Assembly: GCA_037957365.1 (NCBI GenBank)
Contig: JARHVA010003262.1
Coordinates: 1,029,001 to 1,093,000, forward strand
Reading direction: 5' to 3'
Length of the DNA: 64,000 nt
Source of the DNA: Torreya grandis
Lineage: Eukaryota > Streptophyta > Pinopsida > Cupressales > Taxaceae
The notes under the pieces are model-generated. The model had not been told where the DNA came from and made no database searches. It saw only the letters and a list, made by a program, of their open reading frames with translations. A program made the position numbers and the translations under genes. Positions 36,613 to 49,087 of the stretch are shown here, in pieces. How positions within the stretch are numbered: position 1 is the stretch's first letter; the number at the start of each line of letters is the position of its first letter.

Positions 36613-37779
36613 AATACATGTAATACTAAAAATCTACCCCTTTACATTTGAGAGTGGCTTATTCCCTTTTTATTACCTCATCATCATACCATCCCTCTCA
36701 TTGATGATATCACTAATTTCCCCCTCCATGCAATTACTATGAAGCATATTATATACAATATGATTTGACATGTAATGATTATGGAGTGGATAAATTATTT
36801 CAAGATCCTTTAATTATGTCACCATGTAAATTTAGCAATCTAAGCATCTCACCTTTTGAAGTTACTTTTGAGTCACATGCATTTACTATTTCTCTAACTT
36901 ATGATGATAAATACATCATGGCCCAAGATCAATCATGAAACTTGGATTTTCAACATTATCTAAAAAATTATCCCAAATAAATGATTTCAACTATGATGTT
37001 AATACCATTTCAACTAATTTCAAGATAACACTTGAAGGTCATGTACCTCTAGTTAATTATCCACTTCTCAATAATCCTTGGGTAGTTAAACAAATATTAC
37101 CCCTCACATCTTAAAAAAATTTATAACCTTTTATAACTCCTATCACATCATTTATCCTATTTGATCCTCTCCCTATCAATAATGCTAATGATACACTACT
37201 TTAATCCATTTAAATTTTCTTTGTAGTTTCACCTACACCTGAGATCAACCTTAATACGAAGGACATATATGTATGTCAAATGCATTTTGAATACAACCAC
37301 CATGGTCAAAAAATTATTAATATTAAATTAGATGTGGAGTATTATGGACCCCTACCTATGTTACCTAGTGATGAATCCATCCTTGAAAAGTTCCATGCTT
37401 GAGAACCTCAACTTGTTTGGCTACATCACAAAATTAGGAATTTCAAGAAAAAGGCCCCTCATTTTAATAAATTCATTGATATGATTAATACTAAAACCAA
37501 TCCCATTTCATCTCTTTATAATTTACCATATTATTTATAAGATATAAATGTTATGCTTATCGATAAAACTACAAGAATTGAATATGGAACCCCCTCATGC
37601 CCTCAACCTATAATAGTCTCTAGAGAACTCACACCAATTGAACATGATAAATTTAGTTTATTATTCAATAAATATTATGATAATTTTTCTTGGTAATATG
37701 GGGACATGCTTGGCATTGATCCTAGTATTGTGGTGCATAACATCATCACATATCATGATGCCAAACGTATTCATCAAAA
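36613..37779 (+). pseudogene. protease-to-RT linker of the BC element
   Basis: About 1.2 kb of decayed coding sequence. Fragments such as HYYEYGVDKLFQ- and IEYGTPSCPQPIIVS-like runs are visible but no domain is recognised. The frame at 37638-37820 lies near the RT entry. Confidence 0.4.
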
Positions 37780-38370
37780 ATAACAAAAAAATTCCCCGAT
37801 GTTTCCAACTTATGCCATAAATAAATTATTAAACCTTTAGATGTCAAATTTATCTAATGAATGGAATATTTTTAATGAGACTCCAAAATTATCCCCATCC
37901 ATAAAAAAATTATCATGGTCATTTGTATTTACATCAATTTTCATAATCTCAATCTCGCTTTTGCCAAGGAAACTTCTCCTACCTTTAATAGATGCCATCA
38001 TTGATTCCACTATTGGATATGAAATGTTGTCCCTCATGGATGGTTTTTTGGGATATAATCAAATTAATATCAACCCTAAAGATCAACATAATACAAATTT
38101 CACCATAAAATGAGGCACATATTGCTATGTTAAAATTCCCTTCAGCCTTAAAAATGTTAGAGCTACCTATCAATAGGATATGATCCACTTTTTTTGTGAA
38201 TTTATCCATAATATTGTATAAACTATATGTATTATCTCATTTAAAAATATAAAATACACAAAACTCATCTTTATAATCTTTCCATCATCTTTGATCTACT
38301 CATCAAATATAAAGTTAGACTAAATCCCTATAATTGTGTATTTGGTATCACATTTGGTAAACAGGGTTAT
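37780..38370 (+). pseudogene. RT: reverse transcriptase of the BC element
   Basis: At 37841-38113: LPLIDAIIDSTIGYEMLSLM, DGFLGYNQININPKDQHN, TNFTIK. Then GTYCYVKIPFSLKNVRATYQ (expected MPFGLKNAGATYQ). The Tyr-X-Asp-Asp box is not intact. Downstream LLIKYKVRLNPYNCVFGITF marks the thumb. The minus-strand frames overlapping 37837-38209 are shadows. Confidence 0.85.
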
Positions 38371-39130
38371 TTCTCTCTATTCATTGTATTAATGTATATC
38401 CCACTAATATAAATGTTGTTTTTAACATTCATATTCCTTATTTGATTCCATATATTCATACTTACCTTGGCAATCTTTGGGCAATATGAAAATTTGTCCT
38501 TGAAATGGCTTATCCTATCTATTTTGTTAATTCCCTTATTAAAAAGGTAATGATATTGAATAGACTTATCCTTGTTAGAAATAATTTGATAATATGAAAT
38601 AATAATTTCTTCATCCACCCAACCTTTTTCCATATTACAATTACCTTCTTTTAATTTTATATTCTTTTTCCACATCTATATTAGTTTGGGTAATGCTTGT
38701 GCAACAAGAAGATACTAGAAGAGAGTGTGTTATCTATTATATCATTTGAGGTCTCATTTATTATGAAAAATGTTATACCAAATTAGAACATTATTTCTTC
38801 TCTATCTATTTTTTAGCTAAAAATATCCATAATTACATGATTTATCGAATAACTCATGCCATCATTCATTTTAATCCACTGCATCACCTTTTTCTAAATT
38901 TTTTCTCTATAGAGATAGAATTGCCAAGTGGATGGTTATTTTAATAGAATTTGATCTCCACATAATCACACAAAAAGACATAAAAGGACAATTCATCTCT
39001 GAGCAACTCATTGTGAAACCCATACCTGCTACCAATCACCTTCAATATAGTCTCACAAGTTATTGATTACTTGATTCTAAATCAGAAGTGAAGTTATGGA
39101 AGGATGTTGAAGAAGAAGGTTAATAAATGA
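38371..39130 (+). pseudogene. RNH: RNase H region of the BC element
   Basis: Frame-shifted pieces: a Leu-rich start near 38640-38700, then RIAKWMVILIEFDLHIITQK, DIKGQFISEQLIVKPIPA near 38920-39030, a typical end of the Ty3/gypsy RNase H. It is followed by LLDSKSEVKLWKD, the usual bridge toward the next domain. The reading is lost before element 2 starts at 39242. Confidence 0.75.
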
Positions 39131-39241
39131 TAGATATTTTATCTCTATGTATGGTATATATGGTAAAATAATTTAATTATTTGTAAAGGTTAGTGTCCAT
39201 TTGATGATAAACAATAAAATTTTCACTTTTATATTGATAAT

Positions 39242-41856
39242 TGTTATCACTCAAAAGTGCACCCTTGCAAAAATGTGTGTATGTTCTCACCTTTATTGAT
39301 ACAATGAAAAATATACAAGGTTTAGGACATTATATTTTATATAATATCTATATGAAGGGTTGGTTACCACTTTTACACTCACCTCATTATCTCTAAACTC
39401 TCTAATTCAGTGATTTTTTGACTAGAAAAAGGGTAAAAGGAGTAATGCTAAAGCTGAAAATAGAAATAAAAACTAGAAATTGGGGTAATACACCAATGTG
39501 AAGGTCAATTATGATTATAATTGACATAATTTTTAATATTAATAACCTACACACATTCAATTAATTTTCATACAATAAATCTTTCATCAATATTTCATAA
39601 ATAGGTATTGACAGACACTCACACTAGCTTGGAAGGAATGAATATTGGTTGAATTCATTTACAGATTAGGTATAAATCAAACTCAAAAAAAATATAAACA
39701 TAAAAAATGTTTATTTTATACATAAATATATAATATATTCAAACATAATCATAGTAAAATTAGTCATTCACTAAGTTATATCAGTAAATATTAAGAACAC
39801 ACTTCATGAACAACTTGAAAATAGAGGGAAATTAACTCTACTGCTTCAAAGGTGAGGTAGTACAAAATTTGGCAGATTTTAAATAATATAAATGAATAAT
39901 ATACTAATAATAATTAAAAAATTCATTTACATATATAAAAAATAATCAAGAAGAGAGGAGACAAATAACTAGAGATGAGTCCCTTTTCTAGTCTAACTTC
40001 ACTTCTACTTCAAACTGAACTTAACTAAAACTTCAAACTTCCAAACAACTTCCTCAAATTCCAACATAATAATTTATTATTTTAAACATTAATTAAACTT
40101 TATTTAATTGTAATATTTCATATAAATTGTATATATAATGTGTTTTTTAATGTTTGAAAATTCAAAGCTTCTTGCATGAGTTTGAATAGTCTTCAACTTG
40201 AAGAGATCTTTGACTATCTTTACTTAACTCCTTGTGGAGAGTGTGAACTCTTTTTAATATTTAGTTAACTCTTTTTGATATTATATTCATATTTAATTTT
40301 GAATTTATTTACATTTATTTTATCTTAGAGTTTGAATTTGACTTATCTTGACTTACAACTTGGAGTTATACTTCAGTTTTCTCACTTGCATATTGCATGC
40401 ATATTTGACTTCTTAAATATTCTAAATGTAGACAAAAGGGGTATGTAGTAGGAGATAAATTACATGTTTACATTATAAGGGGGTTATTTCATTAAAATAT
40501 GGCCTCAAATCTTAACCAATAATTCAACTCAACTTTTCCACTTTTCCATGTTTCAAACTCCACTTTTTTAGGGCTAACTAAAGACTCTTGGTATTGACTT
40601 GACCTTTTCTAAATTTATTCAAAAGGGGAACACAAAATTAATAGAGAGATTAGAATGTTTATTTTTATTTATTAATTAAATATATATTTTAATTATTCAT
40701 TTGATGATGTTAATCATAAATCTTGATATTAGTTATTCTGGATATGTCCATCTTCTATGGTTTTGGCAAGCTTCTGGAATGCATTGTGAGAACCTAGAAC
40801 TTGATGAATTTTAATTATTTTTTAAGGTACGTAGTATAATTATTATTATTATAAAATAATAATAATAATATTATAATATAACTTATTAATATTTTGTATC
40901 TCTAAACTCCATATACAACTCTAAAAAATGTCATTTTATGCTCTCTTGGACTCAATAAACCCTAAGTTCCTTCATGAACAGCCCTGTATTTTGGAATTTT
41001 ATTTATATTAAGGTATATTAAGGATAATAAACCACTTTTAAATATTAAATCACATCAAAATAGTCTTTCATGTCAAATTTCATGATATTTCATTTAATAA
41101 AATTCAAAATATGCACTTTTGGTATTCCATATCTTGCATACTTTCATTTATGAAAGCCTATAGGTCTAATTTTTTCCATTGTATTGAGTTTTATAAGGAA
41201 TAAATACATAATTATTTTTTAATTATGACCTTTAATAACTTTTATAATCATTATAACCATTTTATGTGCTCAACCAATGTCTTAAACCTCTCAAAAATTA
41301 CCTTTTTTATTGTCTCTCTTGCTTGCTTAAAACCCTGATACCTGAACCTTTGTATTTATTCATTTTTTTACTCGAAAGTTTTATTTAGAAATTTTTATTA
41401 ATATTATTTATTATAAATTATATCTCAAAATTTTATTTTTCAAATGTAATTATATCTCTTAAGACTAAGCCATTAGAGTTTAAAAAGGGTTTTAGAGCAC
41501 ATATTCTTATTAACGATTATTCATTAAGTTAATCCACTGTAACCTAAAATATATTCATTAAATATTAATTTGAAATGTTACAAAAACTCACCCTAATAAT
41601 TATATATTTAAATCCTCTTCACTTTCATGTACTGATCATTTGAAAATTGTCTTCACTAACTTGCAACTAGCAAGTTAGAGGAACACAAGAAACTTTGTCA
41701 AAATTTAGAATTGTAATTTGTTCTTGAGTGTGGTTTTAGAATGATTAATTTTTTATTATTATTTTTATAAATTTTTAAATATTAAATCCATGAATTTATT
41801 ATTCTTTAAAACTTACACATAAGTAACTTTGACCAATGGTGGAAAAATTGTCAACA
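39242..41856 (-). repeat. left LTR of element 2
   Basis: Begins TGTTATCACTCAAAAGTGC and ends GGTGGAAAAATTGTCAACA. It aligns with 44145-46752 along its whole length. Landmarks: CTTCAACTTGAAGAGATC, ACTCCACTTTTTTAGGGC, CTCAACCAATGTCTTAAACC, AAAACCCTGATACCTG. Confidence 0.8.
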
Positions 41857-41860
41857 TTCT

Positions 41861-41877
41861 TGGTGACTTTGCTAGGA
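41861..41877 (+). other. second primer-site-like motif inside left LTR of element 2
   Basis: TGGTGACTTTGCTAGGA lies four bases inside the left LTR and looks like a decayed TGGCGACTCCGCTGGGGA, the tRNA-Arg primer site of Tat/Ogre elements as I recall it. It would imply the plus orientation, against the other evidence. A related motif lies at 6747-6762 beside the left LTR of element 1. Confidence 0.3.
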
Positions 41878-42199
41878 TGTTTGCCTACTAAAAACTCAAA
41901 AATAGTAGCTATATCCATTGGGTTATGGAGAAATGAAAATATAATAAAATATAAAACTTAAAATTACCTCAATAAATTACAAAAAAAATCATAAACACTT
42001 ATTTAATTTAAAACTAGAACAACTATTAACTAAAAATTGTATAAGAAAGCATTTAGAGGAATGTGTAAGCTAAAACTACTAACAAAAACATGTGCATAAC
42101 AAAACTTGGAGAAAAGTGATATACAAATTTATTAAATAATATAATAAATATACACTTGAAAAAAAACAAACACCTCTTAGTTATTCTTCATGTGGTTGA

Positions 42200-44120
42200 T
42201 GAAGATGACTAACAAGTTATTCAAGTGTCATTCTGGTTGGATCAACTCTTTTTCTAATTGTCAACATTTTTGGCTTGTATCCAAGTGAATCAACTGAATC
42301 AAATATATATTCAATATAAAAAACTAATAATGTGTTTCAATACTAACCTAATGTTTCTCTTTAACACTAATAAATATTTCCAATTTAACCATATTTTGAT
42401 TCATAGGATTAACTATAATTTCATCTTTTAGTGGCTTATTAAAACAATGTTCTTGGCTTTATGTGACATCTTTAGATATGCTATCTTGATTGTCAACTAT
42501 TGAAATTTTTTTAATATCTTAAAATAGATCCAAATAATATTTTATATCTTCATGAGGAACTTATTTAAATATACTTTGATCAACATCATCTTGAGCATGT
42601 TTTTTAGCCTTACTAGCTGCAATATCACTAGCGCCTGCCATATCATCTTGAACATCTTCATGATACACATATTGAGTCTCATTCACAACTTAAATTTTAG
42701 TTTTTAATGGATAATAAAGGGATAAAAAATGATATTAATATATTCTAAATTTAATCTCATTTGACCAATTTAAAACTTGATAATCCTATTTTGACAAATT
42801 CTCCTCTTTACCTAGATGTTCTTCTTTTACCTTCCATACAATATGTACTCCTTTAAAAAGGAAGATTGTGGAAGGGAAAGAGACTTCATTTAATTTCTTG
42901 AAAACTCTTAGATTATCCTTATAAATTTATAATTTAGGATTACTAGGTTGAATATGATGTTCTCGAAGGAATGGAGAAGAGAATTGAATTTGAAGATGAT
43001 GTATTCTTCTCTTTCCACTCTTCAATTGATTTTTTAAACTTGGAGGTGTCTTTAATTTCATATATGGATAAAACGTAAAGGATATATGTATGTATTGAAT
43101 AAAAATTAATAATTGTTTGATATTTTTAATTAATAATTTCATTAAATAGTTATTTGAAATAAGGGAAAGAATCTCATGTTAGCAATGCTTCATGATTCCC
43201 TCTCCACTCAATAATCAACCTCTCGCATTCTAATATGCCTTGATATTCATGGAAAAATTCAACTTGAGTAATGGGTGGAGGGCTCAATAAACTTTAAAAA
43301 TTTCTTGTTTTGGGTTTGAAAAACTTCCTCCATCTCTTGATTTTTTATTTACATTAGAAAATTCTCTTTATCAAGAGTAGGCATGACATAATTATGGGTC
43401 TTGGTCTATGAAGGTTTCCAAGATAGACTAGTATTAGGCTCTTGATGAAGAGTGAGTAAATATTGAATAAGTATATAAATTTCATATTATTATGAGTCCT
43501 AAAAATTGTATTTTTTAAGAAATTAGACTCTCTTGAAGGTTCAAGGGGTTCTAGTTCTTCTTCTTTCTAAAATGGGGTTTTGGACTCAATTATTTGTACT
43601 ATCATGGGTAGATGTTGTATTGGTTCTCTTGTAGCCTCATTGTATATTTTCAATAATTTTATATATTTATGATGTATATAAGAATAATATTAACTATATT
43701 CTTGATTCCTATTATATTACTCTTCCCTATCAGTCTCCATATATTGTATCTCAAAGTCAAGTCTTATTTCTTGCACAATTTTTTGGTTGATTAGAAATAA
43801 CATGATTTTGTCAAGATTGCATGGAAACATGAGTAGGGGTGGGAGGGGTAAATATAATGGTAATAGTTATATCCTACTGGTTCAAGGATATTCTAGGTTA
43901 ATAAATAAATATCCTCATCTTTATATGAAAAATATGTAGGTACAAAAGCTACATTTTCATAAAAATAGAGGATTATGATACATACCAATTGATATTTTAG
44001 GAACTTGGACTCTTAAACCAATTGTATATAACTTGAAGTAACTAGATAGTGGGTACTTGGGAAATTTACTTTATTAAAATTTATAAAACCATCACTAAAC
44101 TTAACAATCTTATGTGTTAT
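42200..44120 (-). pseudogene. unrecognised decayed ORF inside element 2
   Basis: One minus-strand frame stays open over long stretches with isolated stops. Readable pieces: IQYMETDREE near 43745, NEATREPIQHLPMIVQ near 43610, SKTPF then KEEELEPLEPSRESNFLKK near 43550, MPTLDKENFLM near 43370, VNETQYVYHEDVQ and DDMAGASDIAASKAKKHAQD near 42610-42690. It is rich in Glu, Gln, Lys and Asn. It lies where gag should be, but no Gag core, zinc knuckle, protease or RT motif is visible. The small frame at 42927-43142 is in this zone. Confidence 0.45.
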
Positions 44121-44144
44121 GGTCCTATCAGGCATGCCAAAAAC

Positions 44145-46752
44145 TATTATCACTAGGAAGTGCACCCTTCCAAAATGTGCATATTCTCACTCCTATTGAT
44201 ATAATGGAAACTCTCCAAGATATAACACCATATATTAGATATAATATATATATGAATTTATATTTTCCTTTAGTTCACTCATCTAATTATCTCTAAAATC
44301 TCTAATTCAGTGATTTCTTGAATAGGAAAAGGGTAGAAAGAGCAATGCTAAAGTTGTGGAAATAAAAACTAGAAATTGGGGTGATACACCAATGTGAAGG
44401 TCAATTATATATATATACTAGATAGAATTTGGAAGATAAAAAACCTAAACACATTTAATTAATGTTCATATAATGACTCTTACATCAGTATTTCATACAC
44501 AAGTCTTAACCGACACTCACACTAGATTAGAGGGAATGAATATTGGTTGAATTTATTTATAGATTAGGTAGAAATAATAATTAAATACTTTATATGACCT
44601 AAAATAAGGATTATTTTATAAATAAATGTGAGATATTCATATATAAACATAGTAAAATTAGTCATTCACTAATTTATATAAATTAATATTAATAACACAC
44701 TTCATGAACAACTTAAAAATGGAGGAAAATAACTCTTTATTGCTTCAAAGGTGAGCTAGTAAAAATTTTGGTAGATTTTTAGTAAGTCAAAATAATAATA
44801 TCCTAATAATAATTAAAAAATTAATGGAAATATATAAATAAAAAAATGAGAGAGGAGACAAGCAACTAGAGATGAGTCCCTTGTCTAGTCCAACTTCACT
44901 CCTACTTTAAACTAAACTTAACTAAAACTTCAAACTTCCAAACAACTTCCCTAAATTCCAAGGTATTAATTTTTGAGTTTAAACATTAGTTAAAATTTAT
45001 ATCCTTTTAATATGGTCTGTAAATGAGAGAGATAAGGTATTTTTAATCTTTTAAAAGTCAAAGCTTCTTGCAAGTGTTTAAATAGTCTTCAACTTGAAGA
45101 GATCATTGACTATCTTTAGTTAACTCCTTGTGGATACTTTGGAATCTTTTCGATATTTTGTTAAATACTTTTGATATTTTATGCATATTTAATTTTGAAT
45201 TAAATTACATTTATTTAATTTTGGATTTTGACTTTGAATTTTATTGGCTTGTAACTTGGAGTTTGACTTCATCTATCTCACTTACATTTTGCATGCATGT
45301 TTGACTTTTAGACTTTTCTAAATTTAGCCCAAAGGGGGGAATATTAGGAGATATATTTCATGTTGTAATTATAAGGAGTATATTTCATTAAAATATTTCC
45401 TCAAATCTTATCCAATAATTCAACACAACTTTTCCACTTTTGCATGTTTGAAACTCCACTTTTCTAGGGCTAACTAAAGACTCTTGTTGTTGACTTGACT
45501 TTTATTAATTTAGCCAAAAAGGGGGTGAAAAATTTAGAGAGAGAATAATATTTATATTTAATTATTAATTAAAAATCTATTATAATTATTCATTTCATTA
45601 TTACAATCATAAGTCTTCATACTAGTTCTTGATATGCCCATCTTCTGTGGTTTCGGTAAGCTTCTCGAATGCATTGTAAGAACTTGAAACTTGATGAATT
45701 TGAGTAATTTGATAATGTAATTATTATAAATATAATTTTAAAATAATAATAATGGTATCATATAATTTTAATAAAAATTTTATCTCAAAACTCCATATAC
45801 AACTCTAAAAAATACCATTTTATGCTCTTTTATACTCACAAAACCTTGATTTCCTTCATGAATAGACCTATATTTTGGAATTTTATTTAAATTAAGGTAT
45901 ATTAATGACATTAAAATAATTTTAAACCTTAAATTACATAAAAATATACTTATATATAAAATTTCACAATATTTCATTTAATAAAACTCAAAATATGCAT
46001 TTTTGGTGTTTCCTAGCTTGTACAATTTCATTTATGAATACATGTAGGTCTGAGTTTTGATATTTTATTTAGTTTTATAAGTAATATATACCTAAATATT
46101 TTTTAATTATTAAACTTAATAAACACTCTAATCATTAAAACCATTGTATGTGCTCAACCAATCTCTTAAACCTCTCAAAAATTGTCTTTCGTAACTGTCT
46201 TTCTTACTTGCTTAAAACCCTGATACCTGTACCTTTGCATTTATTCATTTTTTGCCTCAAAATTTTTATTTTTTAAAATTTATGAAGGTAATTTATGAAA
46301 TATAATATATAAAACAATTTTTTTTTCAATAAATAACTCAAAAATGCAATTATATGTCTTAAAACTGAGCCATTAGGGTTTGAGAAGGGTTTAAGAGCAC
46401 CTGTTCTTAATGATTTTTCATAAAGATAAGATAATATAACATAAAAAAATGAATTTAATATTTATTTAATATGGTATCCAAACTAATAATATTACCATTA
46501 AATCCAAATTCTCTTCACCTTCATGTATTGAACATTTTAAAATTGTCTTCACTAGTTTACAACTAGCTAGTTAGAGGATAAAAAAAAACCTCTATCAAAA
46601 TTTAGACTTATGAGTTGTTATTGAGCATGATTTTGGATTGATGAAGGTTTTATTATGTTTTTATAACTTTTTAAATATTAATTACATGAATTTATCCTTC
46701 TTTAAAATTTATACATAAAAAACTTTGATCAATGGTGGCAAAATTGTCAACA
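44145..46752 (-). repeat. right LTR of element 2
   Basis: Begins TATTATCACTAGGAAGTGC (TG changed to TA) and ends GGTGGCAAAATTGTCAACA. It aligns with 39242-41856, with many substitutions and small indels. The frames at 44114-44296 and 45780-45977 have no recognisable content. Confidence 0.8.
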
Positions 46753-46951
46753 CTTACTAACACATTTTGTAGGATTTCTACATGGGTCTCACCTTCTATA
46801 GAAGTTTATCTTTCCAAAAACCTTAGTTCCTTATATTTTTATTTTTGTTTCTCTTTCTCATTATTTACATTATAAAATTATGGATAGCACCTGGTTTTCC
46901 TCATGAATTCCTTTCACTTTTATCACTTTGTTATTCTCTAATATTTTTTAA

Positions 46952-47163
46952 ACCCCCTTGGGTTTCTATTTTGTGAGTTATAGGGTAAGACCATAGATAA
47001 TACCAGGCCTTAATCACAAATACCATATTTATCATTTTTATATTTCATGATTTGTTCACCCATTTGGGTTTCTATTTTTTTAGTTACAATGTAAGAACAT
47101 GGATGTGACCAGGACCTTCTCATAAAATCACCATATTTAATTAGTTTAATGTTCATTTTATAG
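46952..47163. repeat. two ~106 bp tandem repeats
   Basis: Units begin ACCCCCTTGGGTTTCTATTT (46952) and ACCCATTTGGGTTTCTATTT (47058). Both continue AGTTAYARKGTAAGA and later ACCAGG, CTT and CACAAATACCATATTT-like sequence. Confidence 0.65.
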
Positions 47164-48374
47164 ATTGTTAAGAAATGGATACAAGTTTTTGATCCCTTGT
47201 TCTCGGTTTTAGTTTTTGTTTCTTTTTTAGATAAAGTCTATACAAAAAAATTTGAGATCATTTTTCCCTACACTTACATACATTCTTATGATAAGGAATC
47301 ATATTTACCTATCATTATACCCCTTTCACCTTTGACACATTTTTTGTGATTTGAAGTAATTCAAATTGTTTCATGTTTCACTCCCCTTTATGTCCTTTCA
47401 TTTCATTCCACTTTCGATGAACCAAGGTTTAATTAAAGATATCACTTTTATTTCACATGGATAAACAAGACTCTTAGACACCATGCTCTCTAAATTCTCT
47501 TTATTAGCAACCAAGTCCAAATTTTTCAAATGATAGTCATTTTTAGTACCCATTTTTGGTTCTTTGAATCCATTTGGAGGAGGAATATTAAAAGTCATCA
47601 AAAGTTAAAATTAAAATTATTTTAAACAAAAGGCAACATACAAAGTTAAAATTCAAAATCACCCCAAAAGATGTGATTCATAGCACATATTCTATCTCTA
47701 ATCAAATCTCAAACTCTAAAGTTGGGCTCATGATAGAGTTGAGGTCCATTGGCATATAGTAGGCTAGTATATTAGGATATAAGAATTTAAAAAAATTATG
47801 GTGCTACATACTTTCTCATACAATTACCCAATATTTATAGTATACCAATAAGTTTGTAAGGGGTCTTGAGGAATGGGGAACACATTGTGGGAAGGTAGGT
47901 CCATTTTTAATTTTTATTCATATATCCTTCATGGTATGATATTCATACTTCATTTGATGACCCAATATTTGTGTGGCTAGGAAAATTTCTTTAGAGTCCT
48001 GAATTTTGGAAGTCAACTTATTTTTAAAAATTAATTTAAGTATCTTGACTTTGATAAATAGTTTCTCTACCTTGATTTTTCCTTCATTTCCCCCACCACC
48101 CATTTCATTTCCCCCCTTGATAGGAAAGTTTGATTCTAAATCAATTTTCCCACTTATATATTGTTTCTTCTTCACATATTGAAACATGTTAGCACTAATT
48201 TATTTCAGTTTTATATATCCTTAACACAAAATATTATGATTGAATGACTATGGATAACTTTATTTACACCATTACTTTACATTTCTATAATTGCCTTGGT
48301 TATTTTTTTTTTAAATCACTATTGTAGCTCCTTTTTTTGGACATTTGTGTCTATTTCTACTTTCATGATTTTTT

Positions 48375-48570
48375 TTCATTATTGAGTAAGGTTGGCTCAT
48401 TACTTCTCACTCACCAATGTCGTTTTCCCATTTATGTAATTTTTCCATTCATGATTGAGTAAGGATTGTTACTGATCACTCATCAATGTTGTTTTACCAT
48501 TTGCTTGCCCATCTTTATTTAATTAAGGATTGTTATTGCTTTTACATTGATGTTTGATTATATTTTTTGA
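48375..48570. repeat. about 2.5 tandem units of ~70 bp
   Basis: The motif GAGTAAGGATTGTTACT ... CACTCAYCAATGTYGTTTT, then CCATTT, recurs: ATTGAGTAAGGTTGGCTCATT, TGATTGAGTAAGGATTGTTA, TAATTAAGGATTGTTATTG. Confidence 0.55.
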
Positions 48571-49073
48571 CTTGTATCCTTAGTTTGAATTGGTTGGTTT
48601 GCCTTTATTGTTTAATGTTTACTTGTCTAAGTTTTTTAATCATTTAGTAGTCTTGGCTTGTCTATTACCTGATTTACTCTAAATTTTGACTTGGTCATTA
48701 GTCCTAACTTAGCATTTGTCACCCCATATTACCAAATTTCTAAGTACATATCACCTACACCATATCAATTATCTTGGCTTTCCTGTGTTTGTCTTTTTTA
48801 CTCTTTAGTTTTGTATCATTGGGTTTGTATAAAGAAGACTTAACACCCTCCATGATTAAAGCTACAAACATATCAAACATCCATCTAGTGATAAATATAA
48901 GTTAAGGTATGCATACATTACTTTCATTTTTACTTATTTCATTTAAAACCATTTAATTTTAGTTATTTTATGTTTTAAAATATTATAGTTTATTTAACTT
49001 AAGTAATGTGTGTTATTATGTTATTTTCTTGAAGCACCATCACCTATTGCACCTACATGACACATGAGGATCT

Positions 49074-49087
49074 GCAAGTGGGGAATA
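49074..49087 (+). other. polypurine tract before the BC 3' LTR
   Basis: GCAAGTGGGGAATA directly precedes the LTR start TGTATACACATG. This is where plus-strand DNA synthesis would be primed. It supports the plus orientation of the BC element and marks 49088 as the start of a 3' LTR. Confidence 0.6.

Larger units (their letters stand above)
39242..46752 (-). mobile_element. element 2: short-interior LTR retrotransposon
   Basis: Two direct repeats (39242-41856 and 44145-46752) around 2.3 kb. It interrupts the BC element. Orientation is inferred as minus: TGGCATGCCTGATAGGACC at 44121-44139 (minus) is the same primer-like motif as in element 0, and a long decayed frame runs leftward from it. Flanking bases (ATAAT and CTTAC) do not form a target duplication. 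No RT or integrase, so it is either non-autonomous or deleted. Confidence 0.65.
46753..49087 (+). other. 3' interior of the BC element, no domain recognised
   Basis: Lies between the end of element 2 and the 3' BC LTR, so it should be the 3' part of the BC element. I see no integrase. It holds a 2 x ~106 bp repeat and a ~70 bp repeat (listed separately). Two minus-strand frames (47398-47601 and 47918-48187, the latter with FQYVKKKQYISGKIDLESNF and GNEMGGGGNEG) look more protein-like than chance but match nothing I know. The plus strand is very T-rich. Confidence 0.4.

Noticed and set aside
37837..38209. Minus-strand ORFs overlapping the BC RT
   Set aside because: The opposite strand carries clear RT motifs, so these are shadows.
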